Part shown: positions 53,679 through 63,611 of the stretch, piece by piece
Layout of the letters: every line of letters begins with the position of its first letter
How positions within the stretch are numbered: position 1 is the stretch's first letter
Assembly: GCF_004522215.1 (NCBI RefSeq)
Contig: NZ_SDLR01000003.1
Coordinates: forward strand, 248,001-312,000
Direction: 5' to 3'
DNA: 64,000 bases
Origin: Ammoniphilus sp. YIM 78166
GTDB taxonomy: Bacteria; Bacillota; Bacilli; Aneurinibacillales; RAOX-1
Program-made: the position numbers and the translations under genes
Notes under the pieces: model-generated
Told to the model about the DNA's origin: nothing
Seen by the model: only the letters and a program-made list of their open reading frames with translations
The model's database searches: none

Positions 53679-55033
53679 GTCAAGCGACAGCACTGGAGTT
53701 AGCACCGGAAAAGAAACTAGGGTACTGGCATATTTGGGCTCTTGGGGTAGGGGCCGTGATTGGGGACGGCATCTTCCTTCTCATGGGGGAAGGAATTGCA
53801 TTAGCAGGGCCTGGTGCGATCGCGTCCTACTTGATCGCGGGTCTTTCTCAGCTGTTCCTGATGATTGCCTTGAGTGAACTGGCGGTCGGGATGCCGAATT
53901 CCGGAGCGATGTCGTTGTGGGTAGAACGTTTTATGGGAAAATGGTGGGGCTTTTTGGCCGGCTTCACATTTGCCATTGGCTGGGTCATCGCAGGGGGAAG
54001 CGTCGGGTTAGCCTTAGGTCAAATTACGATGTGGTTTTTTCCTCAGCTTGAAGGCTCATTTTGGTCCATCTTTTTTGCAATCTTCTTTATTTCTATCTTT
54101 GCCTTATTAAACATCCTAGGAACCCAAGTGGCGGCTAGAACGCAGTTGGGTCTTGTGCTCATCATGACAGGGGTGATGGCTTTATTTTCCCTGATTGGGT
54201 TAAAGGACATCAACATGGAGCATTTTACTCCTTTCTTACCCAATGGCATCGATGGATTTTGGGCGGCGGTCCCTCTTGGTACTTATGCCTATCTCGGGGC
54301 TGTCACCTTGGCTACCGCAGGGGGAGAGTGCCGTAATCCTAGGGATCTGCCCAAAGCGCTGATCTGGTCAAGCATCACCTTTATCGGATTGTATACCTTT
54401 GCGCAAATCGTGCTGCAAGGCCTCATTCCATGGGATCAAATCTCGATGAATCAATCTCCGTTTACCACAGCCGCCGAGCAGGTTTTTGGATTTGCTGGAG
54501 CCTTCATTATGAATATGACCGCTTGGATTGCGGCCGCGACTTGTATCTTAATGGGAACCCTGTTTTCCGCTTCCCGCATCTTTTATGCTCAAGCTCGCAG
54601 CGGGTACCTACCTGCCTTCTTTGCTTATATTCATCCGAAGACAGGGACTCCTGTCTATGGCATTGCCGCCGTATGGGCGGCCTCAGTCGTGCTTGTCCTT
54701 CTGGGAGCGGTGAATCCGGACCTGTTGTACGTTGAACTTTCGACCCAGTTGGTTCTTGCTTGGATGGTGTCTTGGACCCTTGCCCTGATCGCCGCTATTC
54801 TTTACCGCAAAAATAGCATGCAGGAAGTCAAGCAATTGTCTTGGAAGCAGCCTCTTTATCCTTTGTTCCCGATTCTTGGGTTGATCGGGATTGGCATTGT
54901 CTGTTATGGAACCTTTGTCGGTTCCCCGATGACCCTTGTACGCGGCGCCATCTGGATGGGGATTCTCTACGTACTGTTTAAGATCTTCCATAAAGATCAG
55001 TCGCCGGATCAATCCAAACCTCAAGCGATGTAA
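53675..55033 (+). CDS. APC-family amino acid permease with ATA in place of the start ATG
   Basis: A 12-helix amino acid/polyamine permease of about 452 residues. Family sequence begins SQATALELAPEKKLGYWHIWALGVGAVIGDGIF. The expected start position, 7 nt after AAGGAGG, is ATA (53675-53677) where ATG overlapping a TGA stop would be expected. One G-to-A change explains both the lost start and the TAA stop of the gene before. Weak initiation at ATA, or a truncated start at GTG 53756 (losing 27 residues), is possible. It may be a recent loss-of-function. Confidence 0.75.
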   Translation: MSQATALELAPEKKLGYWHIWALGVGAVIGDGIFLLMGEGIALAGPGAIASYLIAGLSQLFLMIALSELAVGMPNSGAMSLWVERFMGKWWGFLAGFTFAIGWVIAGGSVGLALGQITMWFFPQLEGSFWSIFFAIFFISIFALLNILGTQVAARTQLGLVLIMTGVMALFSLIGLKDINMEHFTPFLPNGIDGFWAAVPLGTYAYLGAVTLATAGGECRNPRDLPKALIWSSITFIGLYTFAQIVLQGLIPWDQISMNQSPFTTAAEQVFGFAGAFIMNMTAWIAAATCILMGTLFSASRIFYAQARSGYLPAFFAYIHPKTGTPVYGIAAVWAASVVLVLLGAVNPDLLYVELSTQLVLAWMVSWTLALIAAILYRKNSMQEVKQLSWKQPLYPLFPILGLIGIGIVCYGTFVGSPMTLVRGAIWMGILYVLFKIFHKDQSPDQSKPQAM

Positions 55034-55044
55034 GGAGAATTATC

Positions 55045-55780
55045 GTGATTACCATAAAAGATATTGAACTCAGCTCCAATCTGGAGGAGCAGCTCCTTTG
55101 GATTCGCCATCAGCTTCACCAGCACCCGGAGTTATCGTTTTAAGAATTTCAAACATCCAAGCGAATCGCCGCTTGCTTAGACGAATGGGGCATCCCCTAT
55201 CGAAGGGTTGGAGAGACAGGGATTGTCGTGGATCTAGTGGGGGAAAAGGGAGAAGGACCGCATATCGGCCTACGGGCCGATATCGATGCACTGCCCATTC
55301 AAGAGCAGTCCGGCTTGCCTTATGCCTCCCGCTATCCCGGCGTTATGCACGCCTGCGGACATGATGGACACACCGCTATACTGCTAGGCGCTACATATAT
55401 GCTCAACCAGTTGAAAGATCGGTTTGGCGGGCGGGTGCGCAGCTTGTTCCAGCCTGGGGAAGAAGCGGATGGAGCAGCTTGGCAGATGATCAACCAGGGG
55501 ATGCTTGAGCAACCTCCCGTCGACCACATGCTGGCCCTTCATCTTTGGCCGCACCTTACTTGAACTGCTAGGGTCTAGCGGAGTCCGTGTGCTGAAGGAG
55601 CCTTCCATGGGTGCCGATGATTTTGGCGCATTTGCCGAGCGGATTCCGAGTACGTATTTTCGCTTAGGAATTGGAAAAGAAGGAATCCCACCGGTGGACC
55701 TGCACCATCCGGAGTTTCACGATTATCCCCATTGGAGTCAAGCTTTTTACGTGGACTGCACTGGAATTACTAGCCAATAG
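55045..55780 (+). pseudogene. M20 amidohydrolase, nonsense mutation plus internal deletion
   Basis: The N-terminal part (LRADIDALPIQEQ, VMHACGHDGHTA) and C-terminal part (EPSMGADDFGAFAERIP) of an N-acyl-amino-acid/hippurate-type M20 hydrolase are present. The frame meets TAA at 55141. The middle, including the dimerisation domain, is deleted at about 55557-55565 with a change of frame. The enzyme cannot be active. Confidence 0.85.
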
Positions 55781-55795
55781 ATAGGAGTGAATGAG

Positions 55796-57141
55796 ATGAT
55801 AACGAAAGATGATGTCTTAGCCTTAGTAGAAAAAGAGAAGGTAGAATTTATTCGTATCGAGTTTTTGGATTACGCTGGCGTGACCCGGGGGCGAACCGTT
55901 CGTCCGAAGCAGCTCAAGGACGCGATGGAAAAGGGCATTAATTTCAGCACGGCCATCATGAGCTTTGATATGTTTGATGAATACATTCCAAACCCAACCT
56001 TTGACCAAACGATGGGGATTTCTTTGCTGTACCGGATCCAGCCACCTTTGCCATTCTACCTTATCGAAAAAATAAGGCTCGAATGCTTTGTGACTTAGTG
56101 GACGTCAACGGGGATCCATGGCCAAGGTGTCCAAGAAATGTCTTGAAGCGGTTGCTAGAAGAGGTAGAAACCCTGCTGGGCGGGACCATGTTTATGGCCT
56201 TTGAACAAGAAGCCTATCTATTAAAAGAAGTAGATGGAGAGCTAGAGCCAGCGGATCAAAGCCATTGCTTCTCCTCAGATGGAGCGGATATCCAGGAAGA
56301 TTTTATCCAGGAGTTTGTCTATTCCTTAGAGGCCATGGGAGTGGAAACCGAACAGATCTCCAGTGAATTCGGACCGGGTCAACTCGAAATCAACCTGAAA
56401 TATGCCCCGGCCCTCAAGGCTGCAGATGACCAAGTCACCTTTGCCCATCTGTTCAAGCAAATTGCCCGAGATAAAGGGATGGTGGGCACGCTGATGCCTA
56501 AACCCTTCAGCCATCTAGCCGGAAGCGGACTTCATGTGCATATCAGCTTGTATGATCCAGCAGGAGAAAACCTGTTTGAAGATCCCACGGATCCGCGCGG
56601 GTTGGATATGTCGGATAAAGCCTATCAGTTCATTGGTGGACTGCTTAAGCACGGTCCTTCGTTAATCGCCATCGGAGCTCCTAGCATTAATTCATATAAG
56701 CGAATGCAGCCAGGCTCCTGGGCGCCCGCGCACGTATGCTATGGGGCTGGCAATCGCTCCGTACTGGTGCGCATCCCGGAAAAAAGAAGAGCCCGTCGCT
56801 TTGAGTACCGAGGAGCGGATGGAACCTGCAATCCTTACTTACTAGCCGCTTGCATGGTGGCTGCGGGTCTACACGGTATACAAAACCGAATGAATCCTGG
56901 TGAGCCTGCGGATATCGACGTCAGCAAGCTCAGTGATTCGCAGCTGAAGGAACGTGGAATCACATGGGTGCCTCGCCACTTGAATCAAGCGATCGATTCC
57001 TTAGCGGAAGATACCGTGCTGCCCGAAACGATTGGACGTTCCATTTGGGAGGAGAATATTAAGATTAAACGTACAGAATGGGATAAATACTCTCGTTACG
57101 TGAGCAACTGGGAGCGAAAGGTGTTTGCCAATCGATTCTAA
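55796..57141 (+). pseudogene. Glutamine synthetase-like enzyme, frameshifted
   Basis: About 448 residues of a GS-family ligase (gamma-glutamylamide/polyamine synthetase type). ATG 55796 follows AGGAG. The N-terminal beta-grasp domain is in one frame to about 56034, and the rest (DPATFAILPYRKNKARMLCDLVDVNG onward) is in another. Catalytic segments are intact after the shift: FEQEAYLL, ISSEFGPGQLEIN, GSGLHVHISLYD and NRSVLVRIPEKR. One indel separates it from a working gene, so sequence error should be considered. Confidence 0.82.
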
Positions 57142-57159
57142 GACCCGAAGGGAACAAAA

Positions 57160-57190
57160 ACCACCAGACCTGGGTTGTCTGGTGATTTTG
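57160..57190 (+). terminator. Terminator of the amidohydrolase operon
   Basis: CACCAGAC / GTCTGGTG stem with T-rich tail. Confidence 0.8.
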
Positions 57191-57339
57191 TGTTTGGTCG
57201 ATTACATCGAATGATAAGGACCTCGAATTGTAAGGACGGTTCAGGTATGAATAATCCACTTTTTAGCAACTCTTTGCTTGGTTATTTCGTCTATAATGAT
57301 ACATATTGTTTTCATCAATGCATCTAGGGAGGTGTTATT

Positions 57340-57822
57340 TTGTATAATGAACTTCCTGTTATTTATCAGGAATGGGATGAACAAACCGGACAATCACTGG
57401 AACCGATCGCGAAAGTATTGGTTAGCCAGGAGATTCTATTTTTGAGGAAACTAGTGAATGCAACTATGATTCGGAATCAAATTTGGGAGCATACTTCTCA
57501 TGAAACAGATGGGGAGAAGTCTTTTATTTATGTTAAACCCTTTGACCCGAATGTCGTGACTCACGGTGAAAAGATAAAGCAGACTGCTTTTTCTAGGTAC
57601 GATCTGGCGAATCGGTATGAAGCGGAATACTGGGGTTTCACAGGAATAGATTTTCAATTGTTGAAGATTGGCACCTATGAGCAAGCTTTGGATGCTGCAC
57701 AAGTTTTACTAGATCATTATGTACATGTACATAAAGTTCATTATGAGGTTGACTATGTGATCTTAGATCCCAACCGCAAAAAAATTCTACTATTTTTGCA
57801 GCAAACCTCATTTAGTGATTAG
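57340..57822 (+). CDS. Uncharacterised 160-aa protein
   Basis: TTG start 5 nt after GGGAGGTG. The soluble, acidic protein has no Cys clusters or membrane segments; I do not recognise the fold. It is followed after 60 bp by a lipoprotein gene and may be the first gene of that unit. Confidence 0.65.
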   Translation: MYNELPVIYQEWDEQTGQSLEPIAKVLVSQEILFLRKLVNATMIRNQIWEHTSHETDGEKSFIYVKPFDPNVVTHGEKIKQTAFSRYDLANRYEAEYWGFTGIDFQLLKIGTYEQALDAAQVLLDHYVHVHKVHYEVDYVILDPNRKKILLFLQQTSFSD

Positions 57823-57881
57823 AAGGAGGCGGCAAAAATAGCGGCGGCTTTTTTTCTGGAGGATAATGAAAGGAGTTATGT

Positions 57882-58403
57882 ATGAATAGGTTGAAGATTG
57901 AGGAATGGTATCAGAAGGAATGTGAGAAATCGGGAAATAAAAATACATCCCAAACTCCTTTTCACCAGAAGCTTATGGCCTTCTCTCTTATTATGACAGT
58001 TCCTGTCGGACTAAGCGGTTGTTCCTCTAGCCCTGAACCGATTAATGTGTCAACTCAGCAGCCGATTCCGATTCCACCCTCGAATTCATCTGATCCATCG
58101 GGACCTTTGACGGCGTATGATGAATGTGTTTGGGAGAATGAGGAGTTCGGATGGGAGTTAGACTGTGGTGACAGTGAAATGGAGTGGTACAAAAGCAAGG
58201 GGTATACTAACAAGCATTCGTATGTTCCCTCTACATCGGCTTTCTATCAAAAAATGAGAGGAGGTTCCAAGCCGGTTGTAACTACTGGGAAATCGAGTTC
58301 CAGTTCGTCTGATTCCCGTACACTTTCAACTCCTTCCGGAGGTAGTGTAGGTGGTGTCGGCAGCGGAGGGACGAAGAGTGGTGGATTCACAACTGGAGGG
58401 TAA
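57882..58403 (+). CDS. Lipoprotein-like protein with Ser/Gly-rich tail
   Basis: A 173-residue protein. A hydrophobic stretch ends in GLSGC near residue 47, a lipobox-like site placed unusually far from the N-terminus. A Pro/Ser-rich region and a C-terminal tail rich in Ser and Gly (SVGGVGSGGTKSGG) follow. It resembles YgiB-type proteins only in context: the next gene encodes a YgiC/glutathionylspermidine-synthase-like ligase. The tail could be the modified target. Two neighbouring acidic segments carry Cys residues. Confidence 0.65.
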   Translation: MNRLKIEEWYQKECEKSGNKNTSQTPFHQKLMAFSLIMTVPVGLSGCSSSPEPINVSTQQPIPIPPSNSSDPSGPLTAYDECVWENEEFGWELDCGDSEMEWYKSKGYTNKHSYVPSTSAFYQKMRGGSKPVVTTGKSSSSSSDSRTLSTPSGGSVGGVGSGGTKSGGFTTGG

Positions 58404-58406
58404 GGG

Positions 58407-59738
58407 ATGAGAAAAGTATATTCACTTCCGGTCAATCATGATGGATTATTCTCAGAAGAACTTGGCGAGAGGATTCCTTATCACCGCATGTATGGAAAAG
58501 AGTACTGTGTTCCAGCAGTGACTGCTTTTTCTGAAAAAGAAATGCTCCTTTTAAAAGAGGCCTCGGAAAAAATAGATCGTATTTATCGTAAGGTGTTGAG
58601 ATTTGTACAGCGATTTCTACCGGATCCGGTATTAGTAAACCAATTGGGCATCCACCCAGCACTGATCCCAGCTGCACGTCTAGAAGTGCCCTTTCACGGG
58701 GTTTCCAGACAGGATTGGATTATGCAGCCGGATGGTATCAAAATGATTGAAAATAATACCGATACGCCAACAGGGATCCCGGAAACGGCCTATCTTGCGG
58801 GGGCTATGGTAAAACGGTTTACCAAGATGCAAAATCCTTCAGAGGGGATGGATCGGCAGATTCGGGAATCCTTTTCGTCCCTTATTCAGTTTTATCGACA
58901 ATGCGGTTTTTCAGGAGAGATTGCTTTTTCCTGTTATGATTGGCATGAAGAAGATTTGTGCAATACAACATACCTGATGGAGCAGGTGCAGAAAGAAGGA
59001 TTTCCGGCATTCTTTGTCCCTTTGGAGAAGCTGGAAGTGAAGCCGAATGTGGGGCTGTTTTATGAAGGAAAGAGAATTGACATTTGGTATCGGCTTTATC
59101 CACTTGAGTATTTAGTCTATGACACCGATGACGATGGATGCGAAACAGGACTGGCCATATTAGAGCTGATTTCACAAAAAAAGCTGGCCATTATTAATCC
59201 AGTTCAAAGTATTATTACACAATCTAAAGGGTTCATGGCCCTGATTTGGTCGTTGTATGAGAAAAATGATCACCTTCAGACCTTATGGAATTTGAATGCT
59301 CCTATTTTTACGAAGGAAGAGTGTGAGGCGATCTCTCGTCATCTTTTGCCTACGTATTTCGAGGATACATTTTTTCGTCAAGATAGGATACCTTGGGTAT
59401 CTAAATCGTTATTTGGCAGAGAAGGAAAAGGAACGGTTCTTTTCGATAAAGAAGGCTTGGAACATGAAGTCAAATGGGAGCACCAGGTTGATGATGAAGA
59501 AGATCAAGCAACTAGAGAGTATTACAGCAATCAACCTCGAATTTATCAACAGCGAATCAGTCAAGAACGAATAACCATTCCAACCGAAACCGGTTCGTTT
59601 GATGGTTATCTGCTCGTCGGTTCGTTTGTCATGGGCGGAGTCTTCGCTGGCATCCTTCCCAGGGTAGGGGGAGTAGTGACAGGTAATCTAGCTTATTTTA
59701 TTCCTGCGGGAATGGAGAAAGAGGGGTTCACAAAATGA
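58407..59738 (+). CDS. Glutathionylspermidine-synthase-like ATP-grasp ligase (YgiC-like)
   Basis: A 443-residue ATP-grasp protein matching the synthetase domain of glutathionylspermidine synthase. It has MIENNTDTPTGIPE (metal/ATP region), IWYRLYPLEYL and KSLFGREGKGTVLF (nucleotide-binding loop). YgiC relatives form amide bonds but lack the amidase domain. It is encoded between a lipoprotein and a DUF350 membrane protein, with ATGA-type overlap to the latter, so the three probably act together at the envelope. Confidence 0.87.
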   Translation: MRKVYSLPVNHDGLFSEELGERIPYHRMYGKEYCVPAVTAFSEKEMLLLKEASEKIDRIYRKVLRFVQRFLPDPVLVNQLGIHPALIPAARLEVPFHGVSRQDWIMQPDGIKMIENNTDTPTGIPETAYLAGAMVKRFTKMQNPSEGMDRQIRESFSSLIQFYRQCGFSGEIAFSCYDWHEEDLCNTTYLMEQVQKEGFPAFFVPLEKLEVKPNVGLFYEGKRIDIWYRLYPLEYLVYDTDDDGCETGLAILELISQKKLAIINPVQSIITQSKGFMALIWSLYEKNDHLQTLWNLNAPIFTKEECEAISRHLLPTYFEDTFFRQDRIPWVSKSLFGREGKGTVLFDKEGLEHEVKWEHQVDDEEDQATREYYSNQPRIYQQRISQERITIPTETGSFDGYLLVGSFVMGGVFAGILPRVGGVVTGNLAYFIPAGMEKEGFTK

Positions 59739-60136
59739 ATGGAATGATAGATTTATTGAACGTAGGGATTGGAGTTATTCTTACATTACTGATTTTGCAC
59801 ATTGGTACATTTGTTTTTAGCAAGCTAACTAAGTTTGATGATTTGAAAGAAATTCAAAACGGAAATGAAGCAGCAGGGATATACTTAGGGAGTAAACTGA
59901 TCGGGTTATCGATCATCATGGCTATGGTATCTTATAGTAGTCACTCTTGGATGGCCATGATCATATGGTCTGTTGTTGGAATGCTAACCCTTTCCTTGGT
60001 ATATCTCCTCTTTGACTTTTTAACGCCCAAATTTAAGGTCTGTGATGAAATTGCGAAAGGGAATAAGGCCGTTGCACAATTATTGCGGGCCGTTATTATT
60101 GGAACATCCATCGTATTAGGAACCATTTTAATGTAG
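59735..60136 (+). CDS. DUF350-family membrane protein
   Basis: A 133-residue protein with four helices, as in DUF350 (UPF0719). Two similar halves each contain a pattern of GNEAAGIYLGSKLIGLSIIM / GNKAVAQLLRAVIIGTSIVL. Frequently neighbours glutathionylspermidine-synthase-like ligases. Function unknown. Confidence 0.85.
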   Translation: MNGMIDLLNVGIGVILTLLILHIGTFVFSKLTKFDDLKEIQNGNEAAGIYLGSKLIGLSIIMAMVSYSSHSWMAMIIWSVVGMLTLSLVYLLFDFLTPKFKVCDEIAKGNKAVAQLLRAVIIGTSIVLGTILM

Positions 60137-60145
60137 ATTATAGCC

Positions 60146-60184
60146 GCCCTATCCAACAAAACCGTTGAGAGAGGGCTTTTTTCA
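60146..60184 (+). terminator. Terminator after the DUF350 gene
   Basis: GCCCT / AGGGC closing stem with inner CAAC/GTTG pairing and TTTTTT. Confidence 0.8.
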
Positions 60185-60255
60185 TTTTTGTATATGATCA
60201 TTTGTTGAGAGAATCCTATCTATAAGCGATCAATCCATTTAAGCGAGGTAAATTC

Positions 60256-61692
60256 ATGAATTTTGAGGACTATCATTTAAGCGATGAAATTCGAAGAGCG
60301 CTGGATTTGTTAAAATACGAAACCCCCACAGAGGTTCAGCGTCAAGTCCTACCTGTAGCCATGCAAAGCCAAGATCTTGTCGTAAAGTCTCAAACTGGCA
60401 GTGGAAAAACGGCAGCTTTTGGTATACCTGTCTGCGAAAAAATACAGTGGGAGGAAAAACACCCACAGGCTTTAATCCTAACTCCCACTCGAGAACTTGC
60501 TGTGCAAGTCCGTGACGATCTTACGAATATTGGCAGGTTTAAGCGGATTAAGGCGATGGCCGTATATGGGAAAGAGCCTTTTTCCAAACAAAGAGAGGAA
60601 CTGCAACAAAAAAACCATATCATCGTGGGTACTCCTGGGCGTGTCATGGACCATATCGAGAGAGGGACCCTAGTATTAGATGAAATAAAATATCTGATTA
60701 TTGATGAAGCCGATGAAATGCTAAATATGGGCTTTATCGATCAGGTAGAAAAGATTATTCAACAACTCCCTTCGCAAAGAGTAACGATGGTATTTTCAGC
60801 TACTCTGCCTAAAGATGTAGAGAAACTCTGTCATCAATACATGAAAAAGCCGATTCATATTGAGATTGCGGCTACGGGAATCACGACGGAAACTATAGAA
60901 CATGGTTTAATCGAAGTGAATGAAGCGGATAAGCTTTCCCTGCTTAAAGATGTTACGGTCATTGAAAATCCTGATAGCTGTATAATTTTCTGTCGAACCA
61001 AAGAACATGTTGATACGGTATACAACGAATTGAATAGGTCCAATTATACTGTTGAGAGACTCCATGGAGGAATGGAGCAAGAAGATCGATTTGCCGTGAT
61101 GGAGGGCTTTAAAATAGGGAATTTCCGTTATCTTGTAGCCACGGATGTTGCTGCGCGGGGAATTGATATTGATAATGTGACTCTTGTTATTAATTATGAT
61201 GTTCCCATGGAGAAGGAGAGCTATGTTCACCGAACAGGAAGAACGGGCCGTGCCGGAAAGAAAGGAAAAGCCATTACGCTTGCCATACCTACGGAAGGGA
61301 AATATCTTAGATCCATTGAGAACTACATAGGGTTTAAGATTCCTAAAATCGAAACGCCTAGACACCAGGATGTGGCCAGGGCTAAGGCTGCATTCGAAGA
61401 AAAAATCAGCGGTCGCAGAATCGTAAAAAATAATAAAACGGCCCGGATCAACCAAGGGATCATGAAACTCTACTTTAGCGGGGGAAAAAAGAAGAAGCTT
61501 CGACCTGTAGATTTTGTGGGAACGATTGCGAAAATCCCTGGGGTAACCGTGGAGGATATAGGAATTATAACGGTTCAGGATCAGTTATCCTATGTTGATA
61601 TTCTGAATGGAAAAGGCTCTTTAGTTTTACAAACGATGCAAAATACCCCGATCAAAGGGAAAAAATTAAAAGTGAGCCTGGCTAATAAATAA
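60256..61692 (+). CDS. dbpA: DEAD-box RNA helicase DbpA (YxiN-like)
   Basis: A 478-residue helicase: Q motif [13 protein letters not shown], Walker [19 protein letters not shown] in [14 protein letters not shown] in VFSATLP, and [10 protein letters not shown]. After the core comes a basic linker ([21 protein letters not shown]) and a C-terminal RRM-like DbpA domain that recognises hairpin 92 of 23S rRNA. Length and order match B. subtilis YxiN. It probably assists late assembly of the 50S subunit. Confidence 0.94.
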   Translation: MNFEDYHLSDEIRRALDLLKYETPTEVQRQVLPVAMQSQDLVVKSQTGSGKTAAFGIPVCEKIQWEEKHPQALILTPTRELAVQVRDDLTNIGRFKRIKAMAVYGKEPFSKQREELQQKNHIIVGTPGRVMDHIERGTLVLDEIKYLIIDEADEMLNMGFIDQVEKIIQQLPSQRVTMVFSATLPKDVEKLCHQYMKKPIHIEIAATGITTETIEHGLIEVNEADKLSLLKDVTVIENPDSCIIFCRTKEHVDTVYNELNRSNYTVERLHGGMEQEDRFAVMEGFKIGNFRYLVATDVAARGIDIDNVTLVINYDVPMEKESYVHRTGRTGRAGKKGKAITLAIPTEGKYLRSIENYIGFKIPKIETPRHQDVARAKAAFEEKISGRRIVKNNKTARINQGIMKLYFSGGKKKKLRPVDFVGTIAKIPGVTVEDIGIITVQDQLSYVDILNGKGSLVLQTMQNTPIKGKKLKVSLANK

Positions 61693-61756
61693 TGTTGTCG
61701 TGTTGAATCGACCCTAAGTCTGACCTACGATTCCCTATTCGTTGGAAAATCGCCAA

Positions 61757-61793
61757 ACAGGGGATCCATTTCTCTAAAAAAAGGATCCCCTGT
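61757..61793. terminator. Hairpin between convergent dbpA and tauE-like genes
   Basis: ACAGGGGATCC / GGATCCCCTGT, 11-bp stem. T tails are short, so termination strength is uncertain. Confidence 0.65.
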
Positions 61794-61820
61794 CCGATAT
61801 TTCTATAGAACGCTTGCCTT

Positions 61821-62564
61821 TTATACGATTAATCTTATAGCCCCAATAGAAGTAAGAACAAGGATGATATGCTGGAAGTGTTTCTGAGGAATCATGGGTA
61901 AAATTTTAATTCCGACAATGGCTCCTATCACAATAGTAGGCAGAAACCAAAGATTAAAAGCAATGGTGTCTATAGTGATGAGCCCTAGATGCACGCTGAA
62001 TGGAACCTTTATCAGGTTAACAAGTAGAAAAAACCATGCACCTGTTCCGACAAATTCGTTTTTAGGTAGTCCTTTAGCCAATAGATAGATAGCCATCACA
62101 CTGCCAGCAGCATTCCCTACCATGGTAGCGAAGCCTGCCAAAATCCCCATGCTAGAACTGAACCAAATGGATTCAGGAAGACTCGAGCTTGTTTTTTCAT
62201 CAAGAAACCCCTTGCCCACATGGATCAGAAGCAATGAGAGAATTAAGATACCTAACAGGGTTTTTAATTGGGGGCTATCGATGCTCGCAAGAACAAAATA
62301 GCCTATTACAATCCCCCCCAATACCCAAGGGGCTAAAGACAAAATATATTTCCATACAACATTGCGCCGGTAATAGGTTACAGCAATTAGATCACCGGCG
62401 ATAAGCATGGGCAGGATGAGTCCAGAAGCTTCTCTCGCAGGAATAATTTGTGTGATCAATACGATGCTAAACATTCCTAAAGCAGAAATTCCTGTTTTCG
62501 AAAAGCCGATTAGCAGGCTGGCGAGAAGACCCATTGATATTTCTAAAACGCCGAACTCGGGCAT
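61821..62564 (-). CDS. TauE/SafE-family membrane transporter
   Basis: A 247-residue membrane protein with about eight helices. The family pattern is LLASLLIGFSKTGISALGM near the start and GILAGFATMVGNAAGSVMAIYLL in the middle (the two-fold repeat). Members are thought to export sulfite, sulfoacetate or related organosulfur compounds. It is monocistronic. Confidence 0.9.
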   Translation of the reverse strand: MPEFGVLEISMGLLASLLIGFSKTGISALGMFSIVLITQIIPAREASGLILPMLIAGDLIAVTYYRRNVVWKYILSLAPWVLGGIVIGYFVLASIDSPQLKTLLGILILSLLLIHVGKGFLDEKTSSSLPESIWFSSSMGILAGFATMVGNAAGSVMAIYLLAKGLPKNEFVGTGAWFFLLVNLIKVPFSVHLGLITIDTIAFNLWFLPTIVIGAIVGIKILPMIPQKHFQHIILVLTSIGAIRLIV

Positions 62565-62700
62565 AATTTCACTCCTGTCTGGGAGAAACCAGAAAATAAT
62601 ATTGAATAGTTTAAAAAGTTATGTAATTTATTATAACTTCAGTTAGGCAAACTGGCAATCCGTTCCGCCTATTGAATTAGATCAACTCTGGGCTACTTTA

Positions 62701-62743
62701 AGTAAAAAGAGTGTAAGGAACACTAAGTTCCCTACACTCTACA
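62701..62743 (-). terminator. Terminator of the DUF2269 gene
   Basis: On the minus strand AGAGTGTA-G-GGAAC / GTTCC-T-TACACTCT is followed by TTTTT. Confidence 0.85.
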
Positions 62744-62804
62744 TACGGCAAAGTATTTGCCAGTTGCCCGAAATGGACGTAACTTTAAAGGTTATAAGTA
62801 GTAT

Positions 62805-63263
62805 TTAAAATGGCTTAAGAGACATTAAAAGAATTAGAATAAAGACAGAAGCACGAGCAATGTTATCTAATTTAGCGATTTGCATGGCGACGGGCATAAA
62901 TTCATCTGGTAATGTATCACTCTCTTGTTTTTCTAACATGATATATAAGTTTTCTGCTCTTTTAGGAATCATATAGGCCACAATGGGTTGAACCGCGATG
63001 TACAAAACTAAAGCAGTAATATACCATCCTTCGGTAAATAAGCTTGGATTTAACACCCCCAGAAGCAGACCCGTGATCAGGAGAGCAATACTTCCGATTT
63101 TCGCGTATTTTTCAACGTCTTTTGCGGTTTCCAATGCTTGTTTAGCCTTGCTGACGGTTGTTCCCCTCTTCATGATAGATGGGTTAGCAAATACTGCACC
63201 TAGACCACAGATTGCAGCCATAATGTGAATAAACACAACAACCCCATATAACGTCATTATCAA
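62805..63263 (-). CDS. DUF2269-family membrane protein
   Basis: A 152-residue protein with four helices (GVVVFIHIMAAICGLGAVFANP; IGSIALLITGLLLGV; ITALVLYIAVQPIVAYMIP; ASVFILILLMSL). It matches the DUF2269 pattern, including the conserved His in the first helix. Function unknown. A GGAGG-type site precedes the ATG. Confidence 0.85.
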   Translation of the reverse strand: MIMTLYGVVVFIHIMAAICGLGAVFANPSIMKRGTTVSKAKQALETAKDVEKYAKIGSIALLITGLLLGVLNPSLFTEGWYITALVLYIAVQPIVAYMIPKRAENLYIMLEKQESDTLPDEFMPVAMQIAKLDNIARASVFILILLMSLKPF

Positions 63264-63545
63264 ACCTCCCTCAAAATGATTAAATTGTAGTGTGAAAATC
63301 GAACTAGAATAGAAAGCGTTAGTTCTTCACTCCTAGAAAATGATATTACCGAAAGATTACATTAAGAATCGCTTTTTTTGTCGAACTGAAGTATCAGGGC
63401 TGAAAGCATCGAAAATTGTTTGAATTCCTGTTTTTTGTAAAACTAGCAAAGGAGCAACAGCAGAGTCGGGAGTATCCGAAGAGGGAAGAGGAAGAAGGAG
63501 GTGCTCTCTAAGCGGATTGCAGTTAGGATTCGTTCAAACAACAAA

Positions 63546-63597
63546 AAAGGGTATCCTAAACCTCTGACATATTAGAGGAGTTTGGGATACCCTTTTC
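63546..63597 (-). terminator. Terminator of the last gene
   Basis: AAAAGGGTATCC / GGATACCCTTTT stem with inner AAACTCCTCT / AGAGGTTT pairing; T-rich on both strands. Confidence 0.85.
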
Positions 63598-63611
63598 GCT
63601 AACAGTTAAGT

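Noticed and set aside
60907..61455. 182-codon minus-strand open frame within dbpA
   Set aside because: Antisense to well-conserved helicase motifs; no independent support.
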